Origin: Deinococcales bacterium
GTDB taxonomy: Bacteria; Deinococcota; Deinococci; Deinococcales; JAAFIG01
Assembly (NCBI GenBank): GCA_013298595.1
Contig: JAAFIG010000025.1
Location: forward strand, 1-64,000
Reading direction: 5' to 3'
Length of the DNA: 64,000 nucleotides
In this document: one piece after another, positions 32,274 through 42,382 of the stretch
Numbering within the stretch: the first letter of the stretch is position 1
Layout: each line of letters opens with the position of its first letter
The notes under the pieces: model-generated
Databases searched by the model: none
What the model was told of the DNA's origin: nothing
Seen by the model: only the letters and a program-made list of their open reading frames with translations
Program-made: the position numbers and the translations under genes

Positions 32274-32714
32274 ATGAGTCTCGAGACCTTAGAAGCCAAA
32301 GTGCAGGATTTTGAAGCCATGGATACGAGTGCCAGAATCCAAGCCCTGATAGGTTTAGCCCAAAATGTGACTGATCTCGAGCCACAACACAACGAAACAT
32401 GGGATTTTACCGAAATTCGTCAGGATCAAGAATGTTTAGACGAAATGGGTTTGTACTTGCGTCACAATAAGGATAGATTGCATTTGGCAGCGGTTGTGGG
32501 TAACGAAGCCACGACCTTAACCAAGGCATTAACGGCAGTACTGGTTGAGCATTTACGTGGTGAAACGCCCACACGGATTCTCGAGCTACGCGATAGTTTT
32601 GTGCCGCGCTTAGTTGGTGAAAGTTTATTGCGGCAACGTCGGAATGCAGCTTATTACCCGTTGCGCCGAGTTCAAGATGCTGTGCGCCATTTACTCGAGC
32701 AACAAGTGGCATAA
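32274..32714 (+). CDS. SufE-family sulfur acceptor protein
   Basis: A 146-residue SufE-like protein. It has the N-terminal helix FEAMDTSARIQALIGLAQ, a reactive Cys54 in the DQECLDEMGL loop, then LTAVLVEHLRGETPTRIL and the C-terminal RRNAAYYPLRRVQ. SufE accepts persulfide from SufS and passes it to the SufBCD Fe-S scaffold. No suf genes adjoin it. The ATG is 7 nt after TAAACT. The flanks of the Cys differ from the usual CQS/CQT pattern, so partner specificity may differ. Confidence 0.75.
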   Translation: MSLETLEAKVQDFEAMDTSARIQALIGLAQNVTDLEPQHNETWDFTEIRQDQECLDEMGLYLRHNKDRLHLAAVVGNEATTLTKALTAVLVEHLRGETPTRILELRDSFVPRLVGESLLRQRRNAAYYPLRRVQDAVRHLLEQQVA

Positions 32715-32764
32715 AGTCGCTTGTTGCACAAGAAAAAACGCGGATTGCGGTATACTCTAACCTA

Positions 32765-34411
32765 ATGAAGGTCTTGACTCGAGTTTTACAACTGCTTTTA
32801 TTGGCATTGATTTGTTGTGCTACCAATGGTTTAGCAGCAGCAAAACTCGAGACCATTGGACGTGTCCCACTTGGTGATGTTGGTGCGTTGTATGCAACCA
32901 ATAGTCCCGATTTCCCAAGTGATATTACAGCCATTGATGCGTGGCGCAGTGCTTTAACCCCCGTTAGTCAAGTGAATGTTTCGGGTGGTTCCTATTGGTT
33001 TGTGGTGGATTTTACTAATCAAGTTGGGCATAAAGCATGGGTATTTGAACCATATTCAACACTGATTAACTTTGTTGATGCGCGTTTGTATGGCGCAGAT
33101 GGCAGTGTGCAAAGCCTCACAACAGGGTATCAACGCAAATTACTGTACTCCTTGCATTATGGTCAAAATATTGCGCTCGAACCAAACGGACAGTATCGGT
33201 TGGTGGTGCGTTTCAGTAGCCCGTATTTTGCTGCTCAACCAAAATTTCGTTTAATGCCACAAGCAGAATACCAACAACATGTTCTATGGGACAATATTTT
33301 AACCATTGGTGCATTGGGTGCATTACTTTGTTTAGCTTTATACAACTTATTTGTTTTTACCAGCACTCGAGATAAAAGTTTATTATTTTATGCTTTGTAT
33401 TTAATTGCCACTGCGACTGCTTGGGCTTGGACGTTCCATTTACCAACAGCTTTGTTCAATATTTATGAATTGCGCTGGCATTACATGTGGTTTTTCTTGA
33501 TGCCAATAACAGGTACATTGTTTTACTTATCGTTTTTACAAGTTGCAACGTGGTCGCCGTTACTGACCAGATTAAGTTGGGGCAGCATTGCCTTATCGGT
33601 AGTATTGCTTCCCTCGAGTTTTTTCTTGTTATCACATATGCACCTTTTAGCGACCATTTGTATTACTGTGCAATTGTCGCTGGCACTGATTTGTGGTGTG
33701 CTTTCATGGCGACGTGGTTTTAAAGCAGCACGGTACTTTGTGGTTGCTTTTATGTTTTTGTTACTGCCAAGTCTGGTGATTTTGCCAGCCAATCTTGGTT
33801 TGATTCCAGAATTGCTCGAGAATGTTGAATTACTGGCTTTAATCGGGGCATTATTTGATGGTTTGTTATTGGCTTTTGCGCTTGCCGAAAGGATTCGTTC
33901 TTTACAAGCCGAACGGGATATCTCATTATTTCGGGTTACCCAAGCATTAAACTTAGCCAATACCGATAGTTTAACGGGCATTGGTAATCGCCATGCTTTT
34001 GATTTGGCATTACAACAAGTATTTCAGACATCGGTACAACAATCATATCTACTGATGCTGATTGATTTAGATGGCTTCAAACGCATTAACGATCAATACG
34101 GGCATAACAAAGGCGATGATTTACTCAAACAATTTGCCAAAGCTTTAAAAAATCTGCCATTGCCCCAAGTCTCGAGTTACCGTTTGGGTGGTGATGAATT
34201 TACATTAATTGCTCCTAAACAACTCGAGGCGCAATTAGTGAGTGCCATTCGCGGTATCGAACAGCATTTACGTGAACATGGTTTTGCTGAATTTGGTGCC
34301 AGTATTGGCGTGGCATATGGTGCCGAGCATCAACAAATGAGCGAAATTTTTTCTCAAGCCGATCAACGCATGTACGAAGATAAACGCAAACGGCAATTTC
34401 TGGCGACTTAA
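32765..34411 (+). CDS. Membrane diguanylate cyclase with 7TM-DISM sensor
   Basis: A 548-residue protein: signal segment, extracellular beta domain (about 30-170; 7TMR-DISM extracellular type), seven membrane helices (about 178-385), and a cytoplasmic GGDEF domain with DSLTGIGNRHAFD and intact GGDEF near 474. The extracellular fold typically binds carbohydrates or other small ligands. It should link an external signal to cyclic di-GMP. The ATG is 8 nt after TATACT. Its end overlaps the convergent PaaX-like gene by 4 bp. Confidence 0.85.
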   Translation: MKVLTRVLQLLLLALICCATNGLAAAKLETIGRVPLGDVGALYATNSPDFPSDITAIDAWRSALTPVSQVNVSGGSYWFVVDFTNQVGHKAWVFEPYSTLINFVDARLYGADGSVQSLTTGYQRKLLYSLHYGQNIALEPNGQYRLVVRFSSPYFAAQPKFRLMPQAEYQQHVLWDNILTIGALGALLCLALYNLFVFTSTRDKSLLFYALYLIATATAWAWTFHLPTALFNIYELRWHYMWFFLMPITGTLFYLSFLQVATWSPLLTRLSWGSIALSVVLLPSSFFLLSHMHLLATICITVQLSLALICGVLSWRRGFKAARYFVVAFMFLLLPSLVILPANLGLIPELLENVELLALIGALFDGLLLAFALAERIRSLQAERDISLFRVTQALNLANTDSLTGIGNRHAFDLALQQVFQTSVQQSYLLMLIDLDGFKRINDQYGHNKGDDLLKQFAKALKNLPLPQVSSYRLGGDEFTLIAPKQLEAQLVSAIRGIEQHLREHGFAEFGASIGVAYGAEHQQMSEIFSQADQRMYEDKRKRQFLAT

Positions 34412-35196
34412 AGCGCTTCAAAGGTTGTATTAACAAACTCGCTGACCGATGGCTCGAGGGTAGCGCGGTGTTGACGAAATAATAAGGCTGCATCTCGAGA
34501 ATGCCATGTGCTGGGTTGAAGCACTCTCGGCAAATCTGGGTCTATAAATAAGAATTTTCGGTATTCGTGCAGCATGTGCACATAGGCTTTGAAAGCATCT
34601 TCTGGGGTTGAAATTTTAGGTAAGGTAATAAAGTGCTCGAGAAAAGAGCTGTATCGTGCGTTTAAATCGGTGATATCCCAAGTGCTTTGAACCAATTCTT
34701 GGGCGCTGCGTGAACCAAATCGTGTTCCAGAAAATGCGTCCACAAATTGCTCGAGTTGATAAATTTTGGCGAGTTGTAGGGCTTCTTGGCAAAGATTATT
34801 TGGGCTGATCCAAACACCTGGTTGCAAAGCACCAAAACCAAGAATCAGTAATTCTTTACGAAATTGATCGCGGGCTTCTCGAGCACTTTCTGGTATTGAA
34901 TACGTTAAAATATGCCAGTTGTTATCCCACTGGCTATCCAGTGGTTGGTATAAACGCCCAACAGCGCGGTGTACTCGCCAACGAACTTCTGGGGTTAAAG
35001 CATAATAAGATTTGCGCCCAATTTTTTGCACCTCGAGCCAACCTGTGCGGGTGCTACGGGAAACAGCCGCCCGTACCGCTGGTTCGGAGAAACCCAGTGC
35101 GTTCATCCAAGTGATAATGGTACCAACCCAGACAATATCCCCACGAGGATGAACAAATTCGCCAAAAATAGTAAATAAACTCGAGCGTGCCCTCAT
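34408..35196 (-). CDS. PaaX-family transcriptional repressor
   Basis: A 262-residue regulator. The N-terminal winged helix (about residues 5-75, ALGFSEPAVRAAVSRSTRTGWL, RKSYYALT) is followed by the PaaX middle domain (WDNNWHILTYSIPES) and a C-terminal domain. PaaX represses phenylacetate catabolism by sensing phenylacetyl-CoA, but here the gene is coupled by ATGA to an amine oxidase gene, so it more likely controls that enzyme. A palindrome upstream of the oxidase is the candidate operator. Confidence 0.85.
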   Translation of the reverse strand: MRARSSLFTIFGEFVHPRGDIVWVGTIITWMNALGFSEPAVRAAVSRSTRTGWLEVQKIGRKSYYALTPEVRWRVHRAVGRLYQPLDSQWDNNWHILTYSIPESAREARDQFRKELLILGFGALQPGVWISPNNLCQEALQLAKIYQLEQFVDAFSGTRFGSRSAQELVQSTWDITDLNARYSSFLEHFITLPKISTPEDAFKAYVHMLHEYRKFLFIDPDLPRVLQPSTWHSRDAALLFRQHRATLEPSVSEFVNTTFEAL

Positions 35197-36353
35197 ACTG
35201 AACCTGTGGGTGCAAGAATTGCTCGAGAGAGCAGTTTCGCTTCGCCTTTATGTAAAGCATTGGGCAAACGAAAACGCTCGAGATCAAATGGATTAGGCTG
35301 CCTAAGTAATTTATCAGCAGCGATTTCGCCAATATACGAAGCGAACTTAAAACCATGCCCGCTGCAAGGGCTGAGCAACAAAATAGTGTTATTTTCTGGG
35401 TGCCAATCAAGAATAAAATCATGACTTGGTGTATTGGTATACAAACAAGTTCTGGATTGAATTAAACGCCATTCTTCGGTGGGTAAATACGTCTCGAGCC
35501 AAGTCTGTGCCTCGCGGATCATACGTTCTGGCACAACTAAACCTCGAGTGTCTGGGTCTACCGTATCACCGCTTTGATGCAAACCAATTTTAACAGCAGG
35601 TAAGCCCTGCACGGGAAAACCATACGCCAAACTGTGATGGTCAATAAAAATTGGGAATTGATCGGGTGTAAAGGCAGCTAAATTCTTTGGCGCAAAATAC
35701 AAACTGCCCTCGAGTGTGACAGTTAATTGTGCTTGTAACATCGGCACCAGTTTTGGTAACCAAGCTCCTGCTGCTATCACAATTTGGTTTGCCTGAAAGC
35801 TACCTAAATTTGTTTGCACAGTATTGCTACTAAGGTTTTGTACCACGCAATGCTCGAGTAAAGTCGCGCCATATTTACAAGCCAATGCCACCATCACTTC
35901 GACGGCTCGAGATGGCATGACAATACCCGCATCGGGGCTGTACAAACTCTGCCAATGAGCCGGAATACGCCATTGTGGAAATTTCTGCATGGTTGCAGCA
36001 GCATCTAAACGCTCGAATTTTGCACCAACAGCGGTCATGGTGGCAGCGGTTCGTTCAAAGCTGCTATTGCCCACAGATCCAAAATCTAAACCACCAAATA
36101 AATGTAGCAAAGACTGCCCAGATTCGGCTTCGATGGCACGCCACGCAGGTAAAGCTTGAATGGCAAGTTTTGCATACTCTGTATCGTCATAAGCAAAACG
36201 AAAAATCCTCGAATGCCCTAAACTCGAGCCGCGTTCGTGTGGTACGGAGAATTGCTCGAGTAATAACACGCTTTTACCCCGTTTTGCCATTGCCAAAGCT
36301 GTACTCGAGCCAGCTGCTCCAGCACCAATCACGATGACATCATAAGTTTGCAT
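35193..36353 (-). CDS. Monomeric sarcosine oxidase / N-methyltryptophan oxidase-like flavoenzyme
   Basis: A 386-residue flavoprotein of the MSOX/SolA group, which oxidatively demethylates secondary amines. N-terminal YDVIVIGAGAAGSS is the FAD Rossmann motif. CLYTNTP carries the cysteine that forms the covalent flavin link in MSOX, and SGHGFKF 28-34 residues later holds the active-site His and Lys at the expected spacing. The ATG at 36353 is 5 nt after TAGAAT. Its substrate is undetermined. It overlaps the PaaX-like gene, which is downstream in the same operon. Confidence 0.85.
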   Translation of the reverse strand: MQTYDVIVIGAGAAGSSTALAMAKRGKSVLLLEQFSVPHERGSSLGHSRIFRFAYDDTEYAKLAIQALPAWRAIEAESGQSLLHLFGGLDFGSVGNSSFERTAATMTAVGAKFERLDAAATMQKFPQWRIPAHWQSLYSPDAGIVMPSRAVEVMVALACKYGATLLEHCVVQNLSSNTVQTNLGSFQANQIVIAAGAWLPKLVPMLQAQLTVTLEGSLYFAPKNLAAFTPDQFPIFIDHHSLAYGFPVQGLPAVKIGLHQSGDTVDPDTRGLVVPERMIREAQTWLETYLPTEEWRLIQSRTCLYTNTPSHDFILDWHPENNTILLLSPCSGHGFKFASYIGEIAADKLLRQPNPFDLERFRLPNALHKGEAKLLSRAILAPTGSV

Positions 36354-36358
36354 AAGGC

Positions 36359-36396
36359 ATTCTACCGTTGCTTGACTGGTGTGTGCATTTTGCACA
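36359..36396 (-). promoter_or_regulatory. Promoter and palindromic operator of the amine oxidase-PaaX operon
   Basis: A TAGAAT box (minus strand, 36359-36364) is followed at a 17-bp distance by the perfect inverted repeat TGTGCA-TTT-TGCACA (36382-36396), which covers the -35 position. It is the only clear palindrome in the gap, making it a candidate binding site for the coupled PaaX-type repressor. Confidence 0.5.
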
Positions 36397-36458
36397 GCTA
36401 AGCATTGAAATTGGTGTTACAGTCTTTGTTTGGTGCTTTTGTGCCAGAAAGAAGAATC

Positions 36459-36644
36459 ATGTCCGAAATAACCATTACTTTTCATCAAAACGTAGACCTC
36501 GAGGTACGGCTGATAGCGGGTCAGGCGGTTGAACTTTGCTTAGTCGAAAAAACCCAAGCAAATAAGCATTTACTCGCCACTCGGCAAATTCAGTCCACTG
36601 AAATTAGCAGTATTTGTCAACTAGACAAACTGTTACCTGCATAG
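36459..36644 (+). CDS. Small protein of unknown function (61 aa)
   Basis: ATG at 36459, about 6 nt after GAAAGAAGA, opens 61 codons. The product is predicted to be beta-rich at the N-terminus (EITITFHQNVDLEVRLIAG) with no known motif. It is divergent from the amine oxidase and is followed 25 bp later by the dehydrogenase. A CTCGAG within the frame shows the usual local composition. Confidence 0.45.
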   Translation: MSEITITFHQNVDLEVRLIAGQAVELCLVEKTQANKHLLATRQIQSTEISSICQLDKLLPA

Positions 36645-36669
36645 ATTCAATCATCCGTTAGACTAAGCC

Positions 36670-37545
36670 ATGAAAACAGCATTTCTTGGCTTAGGTTTAA
36701 TGGGTTACCCAATGGCTGGACACTTAGCAAAAGTTTTCCCAACCACTGTTTGGAATCGGAGTCTCGAGAAAGCCGAACGGCACAACCAAGAATTTGGTTC
36801 GAGCTTAGCCAACACCATTGCCCAAACAGCTGGAGCAGATATTCTTTTTACCTGCTTTCCAACCAGCAAAGAAGTCTTAGCGATAGCTCCACAAATTCTC
36901 GAGCATGCCAAACCCGGTTTGATCTGGGTGGATTGCACCAGTGGCGACCCAGCCAGTGCCAGAACCCTTAGCAACATGCTCGAGGCAAAATCTATGCACT
37001 TCCTAGATGCACCTGTCTCAGGAGGCGTTAAAGGTGCAATCAGTGGGCAACTAACCACAATGATCGGCGGTACAGAAACAGCACTTAATGCTGCCCGTCC
37101 TGCTCTCGAGACATTTGCTAGTAAAATTGTGCATGTTGGTGGCGCAGGTGCTGGCATGGCAGTCAAAGCAGCTAATCAAGCCTTACTTGGTGTCAACATC
37201 CTCGCCTTAACCGAAGTTCTTCTGGGCTTAGAAAAACAGGGAGTCTCGAGCCGCGCAGCCCTCGATGTGATCAACGCCTCGAGTGGACGCAGCAATGTCT
37301 CCCAGAATTTATTCCCAGAACGCGTATTGGGAAGGGCTTTCCCGAATACTTTTGCCTTAGCCCTGATGACCAAAGATGTCCGAATCGCCGCCCAGAGTTT
37401 ACGCGAACAAGGCATCCCCGCGCCAATTGTTGGCTTAACCGAGAATTTACTCGAGATTGCCTTACGGCAATTAGGCGATGTAGACCATGTTGCTGCCGCA
37501 CAAATGCTCGAGACTTGGAGTGGGCAAGAGCTGGGCAACGAGTAA
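36670..37545 (+). CDS. NAD(P)-dependent beta-hydroxyacid dehydrogenase
   Basis: A 291-residue member of the 3-hydroxyisobutyrate dehydrogenase family. It has GLGLMGYPMAGHL (dinucleotide binding, residues 6-18), the substrate motif LDAPVSGGVKGA, GAGMAVKAANQ with the catalytic Lys, and the C-terminal KDVRIAA. Substrate is open: hydroxyisobutyrate, tartronate semialdehyde or another 2- or 3-hydroxyacid. The ATG is 5 nt after TAGACT. Confidence 0.88.
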   Translation: MKTAFLGLGLMGYPMAGHLAKVFPTTVWNRSLEKAERHNQEFGSSLANTIAQTAGADILFTCFPTSKEVLAIAPQILEHAKPGLIWVDCTSGDPASARTLSNMLEAKSMHFLDAPVSGGVKGAISGQLTTMIGGTETALNAARPALETFASKIVHVGGAGAGMAVKAANQALLGVNILALTEVLLGLEKQGVSSRAALDVINASSGRSNVSQNLFPERVLGRAFPNTFALALMTKDVRIAAQSLREQGIPAPIVGLTENLLEIALRQLGDVDHVAAAQMLETWSGQELGNE

Positions 37546-37594
37546 GTGGCAAGAAGTAGACCCAGCGCAAGTTGACACCTGCTACCTTTGAACC

Positions 37595-38569
37595 ATGAAC
37601 CTTTTAATTCTTGGTGGTACAGCTTTTCTGGGTCGGCATTTGGTTACTGCTGCCGTTGAGAAAAATCATAATCTAACTTTATTTCATCGGGGTAACCGTA
37701 ACCCTTTTCCTGCCTTAGAAAATATTCTTGGCAACCGCGAAACCGATCTCGAGTTATTGGCTGGTCGAACCTGGGATGCTGTGATTGACACCAGCGCTTA
37801 TATTCCTCGAGTGACTAAAATCAGTGCAGCAGCTTTGCAAGATAAAGTGCAGCGTTATTGTTTTATCAGTACCATCAGTGTTTACAAAGATTTTTTACAA
37901 GCTCACGATGAACTGGCGGCTGTTGCGACGCTTGAGCAAGACACCGAAGAGGTGACAGGTGCAACGTATGGTGCTTTAAAAGCACTTTGCGAAAACGAAA
38001 TTAGTGCGGCTTTTGGGCAGCTTTCCCTCAATCTGCGCCCTGGTTTAATTGTTGGTCAGTTTGACCCATCCGACCGTTTTACGTATTGGGTGGAACGCAT
38101 TGCCAGAGGTGGCGATGTGATTGCGCCAGGGAATCCAACAGCAGGTGTGCAGTTTATTGATGCCTTATCGTTAGCACGGTTTACCATTCATGCACTCGAG
38201 CAAAATTTAAGTGGCACATATAATCTTAATGGACAAAGTATTGCCATGCAGCATGTTCTCGAGACCATTTGTAAAACAACGCAATCGGCTGCTCAGTTAC
38301 ACTGGGTCAGCGATGAATTTTTAGCCGAGCAAAAAGTCAATGCGTGGATGGGTACAGATAGTTTGCCACTCTGGATTCCAAACGCAGATACCACTACCAA
38401 CGGCACAATCATCAAAAAAGCACTCGAGGCAGGTTTAACTTTTCGTCCACTTGAGGAAATTATTCTCGAGGTTCTGGCTTTTGCCCAAACACGCAAGGAT
38501 TATGTTTGGCGCAGTGGCATCACAGCCGAGCGCGAAGCAGCCTTAGTTGCCCTTCACCAATCGCGTTGA
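37595..38569 (+). CDS. NAD-dependent epimerase/dehydratase-family protein
   Basis: A 324-residue extended-SDR protein. [10 protein letters not shown] is the nucleotide-binding motif, STISVY holds the catalytic Ser, and [10 protein letters not shown] provides the YxxxK pair. The C-terminal half contains [10 protein letters not shown]. Similar proteins are often annotated as isoflavone reductase-like or chloroplast mRNA-binding relatives, but no substrate can be given. The start lies 6 nt after TACCTT. Its 3' end overlaps the convergent yifB by 16 bp. Confidence 0.8.
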   Translation: MNLLILGGTAFLGRHLVTAAVEKNHNLTLFHRGNRNPFPALENILGNRETDLELLAGRTWDAVIDTSAYIPRVTKISAAALQDKVQRYCFISTISVYKDFLQAHDELAAVATLEQDTEEVTGATYGALKALCENEISAAFGQLSLNLRPGLIVGQFDPSDRFTYWVERIARGGDVIAPGNPTAGVQFIDALSLARFTIHALEQNLSGTYNLNGQSIAMQHVLETICKTTQSAAQLHWVSDEFLAEQKVNAWMGTDSLPLWIPNADTTTNGTIIKKALEAGLTFRPLEEIILEVLAFAQTRKDYVWRSGITAEREAALVALHQSR

Positions 38570-40029
38570 CGATACGAAACAGCTTCGGCAAGGTGCGCTT
38601 CGGCAATTTGTTCCACACCAGCTAAATCGGCAATGGTTCGGGCTACCCGCAAGACTCGGTCGTAGCCACGACCCGATAACCCCAGTTGCTTGGCAGCAGC
38701 TCGAATAAAGTTTTCGGGTGCCACCTCGAGATGCGCGTGTTTACGTAATTTGGCACCATGTAAGAACGCATTTGCCATACTTTGGCGGCTTTGCATGGTG
38801 GCTCGAGCTGCCCAGACACGTTCCCGAACAACACTGGTTTGTTCGGCTTCAGCGGTTCTTGTCAGTTCTTCTGGGCTGAGTTTTTGGACATTGACCACTA
38901 AATCTATGCGGTCAAGCAGTGGTCCAGAAATCTTTGCTAAATACCGACGCTGCGCTGGGTCAGAAGTATCACGCCAATCACCACTTGGGCTTGGATTCAT
39001 AGCAGCAATCAATTGAAACGCTGCTGGAAAAGTCACACTGGCTCGAGCACGTGAAATAGTGATTTCCCGATCCTCGAGTGGTTGCCGTAAAACCTCTAAA
39101 GCATCTCGAGAAAATTCTGGGAATTCATCTAAAAATAAAATACCATGATGGGCTAAACTCACTTCACCAGGGCGTGGAATCGAACCGCCACCAATCAGAC
39201 CAGCATCCGAAATTGTGTGATGTGGTGCTCTGAAAGGAGCCGTCCTCAGCAGTCCTTTTGGCATTCTTCCAGCTGCTGAATGAATACGAGTTACCGACAA
39301 TGCTTCATCATTTGAAAGTGGTGGACACAAACCAATGGCACGGCGTGCCAACATGGTTTTCCCACTGCCAGGCGGACCAATCAACAGTAAATTGTGATGA
39401 CCTGCTACTGCAATCTCGAGAGCACGTTTGGCTTGGGCTTGGGCTTTAATATCGGCTAAATTCAGTAAACTATCAGCATCAATTTCGAGGGGTTGTGCCA
39501 CACTGACCTCGAGTTTATTGACACCCGATAAATGCTGCACAGCCTCAAGCAAGCTACTCGGTGCAAACACTGTTAAACCCTCGAGTACAGCTGCTTCACC
39601 CGCGTTTTGTGGTGGTAGTAACACCATCTCGCGCTTAGCTTGTAAGGCTGCAAGGGCAATGTTAATGGCACTCGAGACTGGGCGAACGGTGCCATCCAAA
39701 GCCAGTTCTCCAGCAATAAATACAGTTTGTAATGCCTCGAGCGGGAAATGTCCCTGGGCTGCTAATAATGCCAAAGCAATGGGTAAATCAAAACTCGAGC
39801 CTTCTTTACGCACATCAGCAGGGGCAAGGTTGACTGTAATTCTCGAGGCAGGAAATTGAAAACCACTGTTTTTAATAGCTGCCCGTACTCGGTCACGGCT
39901 TTCTTGCACAGCTGCATCAGGCAGACCAACCACAGTGAAATTTGGTAAACCCGCAGCGACATCCACTTCAATTTCGATGGTGGTTGGATTGACACCTATT
40001 ACAGCTGCACTAAATGCTTTAGCCAGCAT
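38554..40029 (-). CDS. YifB/ComM-family AAA ATPase (Mg-chelatase-like)
   Basis: A 491-residue protein with an N-terminal Lon-protease-like domain ([22 protein letters not shown]) and a central AAA+ domain. The AAA+ domain has Walker A GPPGSGKT near 217, Walker [10 protein letters not shown] and the sensor region [10 protein letters not shown]-terminal Mg-chelatase domain has [19 protein letters not shown]. ComM helicases extend heteroduplex DNA during natural transformation, so this is a hint of competence. It follows yidC on the same strand. Confidence 0.9.
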   Translation of the reverse strand: MLAKAFSAAVIGVNPTTIEIEVDVAAGLPNFTVVGLPDAAVQESRDRVRAAIKNSGFQFPASRITVNLAPADVRKEGSSFDLPIALALLAAQGHFPLEALQTVFIAGELALDGTVRPVSSAINIALAALQAKREMVLLPPQNAGEAAVLEGLTVFAPSSLLEAVQHLSGVNKLEVSVAQPLEIDADSLLNLADIKAQAQAKRALEIAVAGHHNLLLIGPPGSGKTMLARRAIGLCPPLSNDEALSVTRIHSAAGRMPKGLLRTAPFRAPHHTISDAGLIGGGSIPRPGEVSLAHHGILFLDEFPEFSRDALEVLRQPLEDREITISRARASVTFPAAFQLIAAMNPSPSGDWRDTSDPAQRRYLAKISGPLLDRIDLVVNVQKLSPEELTRTAEAEQTSVVRERVWAARATMQSRQSMANAFLHGAKLRKHAHLEVAPENFIRAAAKQLGLSGRGYDRVLRVARTIADLAGVEQIAEAHLAEAVSYRQRDW

Positions 40030-40070
40030 GGTTTCCTTGTAACTCGAGTAATACGTTCATCGGTTGACCT

Positions 40071-41633
40071 TTACTTTGCTTTAGCGTTAATGGTTTTAAC
40101 AGGTTTAGAACTCGAGCTTGGTTTGGTATCGTTTTTGGCTTGGAACTCGGCGGCTTTGACAGCAATTTGTTTCTCAACCCGTTGCAGCATCACCCATTGT
40201 TGGAAGCCTCCGATCAAACCACCAATCACCCCGTACATGGTCACACCACTGGGGAACGAAAGGTAAATATAAGCAAAGACAAATTGAAAAATCAGCATTT
40301 GACGGAACATATCTGGGGTTTTACGGGTACTAAGCCATGTGGTCAGCACACCAGAAGCCAAATAAAGGATGGGTAGAATATAAAACGGATCAGGTAATGC
40401 AAGATCGGGTAACCATAAGAAACCTTGGTCAAATTCGTAATTACTAAAAATTTTCCACATCAACAAAAATATGGGCATTTGAATCAAAGCTGGTAAGCAC
40501 CCAGAAACCGGATTGACCCCATTTTGGGTATAAATTTTCATGGTTTCTTCTTGTAATTTTTGCGGATCAGTTTTGTATTTTTCTTTGATTTCGGCTAAAA
40601 ATGGTTGCAAAGCCTGCATTTCGGCACTGGATTTATATTGCTGCATTAATAATGGTGTAATCAGCAAACGAATAAAAATGGTTAACAAAATAATTGCAAT
40701 ACCCCAAATACCCACAATATTTTTGACAGCTTCAAAACCACCAATTAAAACCAAAGACAAACGTCCAAAAATATTGGGGTCAAATAAACCAGGTAAGGTA
40801 TCCCATTTTTCTTGATGCAAACGAACTAATTCGTTAAAACCACCGTATACCTCGAATTTACTGGTGGTATTACCAGCTAAAGTCAGGGCAATACTCGAGA
40901 TTTCCAAATTTTCAACATTGCCATTGACACGACGAGTTGCTTGGCGAGTACCAATTTTGACAGGTACAGGTTGCGCTGGTCGAATAATCAAAGCTTGACC
41001 ATTAGGGTTAATTAAACTATTGCAGCATTGCAAGCTGGTGTATACGGCTTGTTTGACCTCACCAACAGTTATAGGTTGACTCGAGCCTGTTTCTAAGGCT
41101 TTGGTTTGTGCTCTGGCATCGCCACCAAGTCCAAGAAATTCAAGTTGATAATTTGCCACACCATCCACTCGAGTCTCGAGTCGCAAGGTTAAACGCCGCG
41201 AGTTAATGGTGTATTGCTTAGAGACCTTGGCATTTCCTTGGGTATAAGAAAAAGTGGCTGTTAAAATGCCACCACCATCTTTGGTGATTTCGACATTGGT
41301 AACGGGTTTATCCGCTTTGACTGTGCCTGTTAAAGGAATAACACTGCTATGAATACCGTTTTGTAACAAATTTGGTTTGCCTTGGTAGTTACCATTATTG
41401 CTCGAGCCTTTATAAATTTTTTCAAACCAAGCAACAATTTCGCCTTGATCGTTAAATGCAATATCAGCAAGGTTGGTCACAGCAATCACTTCTGCTTTGC
41501 CATCCGCATCAATATCAATGATTTGTGATTGACTATCTCTGGTAACACTCGAGACCCACTCTGGTTTAATACTGGCAAAAGCAGGGGTACTTAGCAGCAA
41601 TGCGGCAAAAGCCGTGAACAATACTTTCTTCAT
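40071..41633 (-). CDS. yidC: Membrane protein insertase YidC
   Basis: Inserts and folds inner-membrane proteins with or without Sec. A 520-residue protein with an N-terminal signal anchor, a long periplasmic beta domain (about 25-300) as in Gram-negative-type YidC, then the conserved helical core. The core has GIWGIAIILLTIFIRLLITP with the hydrophilic-groove arginine, the coiled AEIKEKYKTDPQKLQEE, and GCLPALIQMPIF. It lies in the rpmH-rnpA-yidD-yidC cluster. Confidence 0.95.
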   Translation of the reverse strand: MKKVLFTAFAALLLSTPAFASIKPEWVSSVTRDSQSQIIDIDADGKAEVIAVTNLADIAFNDQGEIVAWFEKIYKGSSNNGNYQGKPNLLQNGIHSSVIPLTGTVKADKPVTNVEITKDGGGILTATFSYTQGNAKVSKQYTINSRRLTLRLETRVDGVANYQLEFLGLGGDARAQTKALETGSSQPITVGEVKQAVYTSLQCCNSLINPNGQALIIRPAQPVPVKIGTRQATRRVNGNVENLEISSIALTLAGNTTSKFEVYGGFNELVRLHQEKWDTLPGLFDPNIFGRLSLVLIGGFEAVKNIVGIWGIAIILLTIFIRLLITPLLMQQYKSSAEMQALQPFLAEIKEKYKTDPQKLQEETMKIYTQNGVNPVSGCLPALIQMPIFLLMWKIFSNYEFDQGFLWLPDLALPDPFYILPILYLASGVLTTWLSTRKTPDMFRQMLIFQFVFAYIYLSFPSGVTMYGVIGGLIGGFQQWVMLQRVEKQIAVKAAEFQAKNDTKPSSSSKPVKTINAKAK

Positions 41634-41683
41634 GTAGAACTCCTTACGCTACTCGAGCCTTAAACGTTGCACAACCCGAGGTT

Positions 41684-41944
41684 TCAATCTGGTACATGGT
41701 CAATCCCACCTGGATGAAACGGTTGGCATTTTAGAATTCTTTTTGTTGCTAACAAAGTACCTTTGACCGCTCCGTGTCGTTCTATCGCTGTCAACGCATA
41801 TTGGGAACACGTGGGGTAAAACCGACAGGTTGCCATACCTTTTAATGGCGATAAAAACCGCCGATACCCTGTCACACTAGCCAGTAACGCTCGAGCCGCA
41901 AGGCTATGGCGTTTGGTATTACGGTTTTGGAAAGGGTCAGTCAT
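41684..41944 (-). CDS. yidD: Membrane protein insertion efficiency factor YidD
   Basis: An 86-residue YidD. It has [33 protein letters not shown] and the closing C-Q-P-F-H-P-G-G-x-D-x-V-P. The three cysteines and the terminal motif are diagnostic. Its placement between rnpA and yidC is the widely conserved order. Confidence 0.95.
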   Translation of the reverse strand: MTDPFQNRNTKRHSLAARALLASVTGYRRFLSPLKGMATCRFYPTCSQYALTAIERHGAVKGTLLATKRILKCQPFHPGGIDHVPD

Positions 41945-41973
41945 AAGGTAAAAGAAATTGAAAAGAGCCTAGG

Positions 41974-42372
41974 CTACTTTACTCCAGCTTTTCGCATTGC
42001 GTTCAGTAATGCTTTAACAACTTCGGGATAACGGGCTTTAGCCGCGTCAGGATTAGCAATAATGGTTGCCTCGAGTGGGGGTAAATCCATGCGGCGCAGT
42101 GCTTCTCGAACTCGTCGTCGAATGCGGTTACGAACAACAGCATTACCAACTTTTTTAGAAACAATAATGCCAACAAAGACACCTTGTTTAGCGGGTAACC
42201 ATTTCAAACCAAAAATATGACTACGTCCAGGTTTACCTTTGTTGCGTAAACGCCGAAAACGCCAATCCTTGGTTAAACCCTCGAGTTTCGCAGCTTTAAA
42301 CGATCCTTGGGAGGTTTTGTTTTCGTTGGAAACGACACGAGCCTCGAGCAGCTTGTCTCGAGGCTCAGTCAT
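41974..42372 (-). CDS. rnpA: RNase P protein component with N-terminal extension
   Basis: The protein cofactor for tRNA 5' maturation. The core (about 38-132) has RRLRNKGKPGRS and the RNR motif SKKVGNAVVRNRIRRRVREALR. About 35 extra basic residues precede the normal start, as in Thermus and Deinococcus enzymes. In Thermus the extension arises because rpmH is nested in rnpA; here the ATG at 42372 is 10 bp after the rpmH stop, with AGGA provided by the rpmH stop region. Confidence 0.93.
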   Translation of the reverse strand: MTEPRDKLLEARVVSNENKTSQGSFKAAKLEGLTKDWRFRRLRNKGKPGRSHIFGLKWLPAKQGVFVGIIVSKKVGNAVVRNRIRRRVREALRRMDLPPLEATIIANPDAAKARYPEVVKALLNAMRKAGVK

Positions 42373-42382
42373 AATCTATTCC

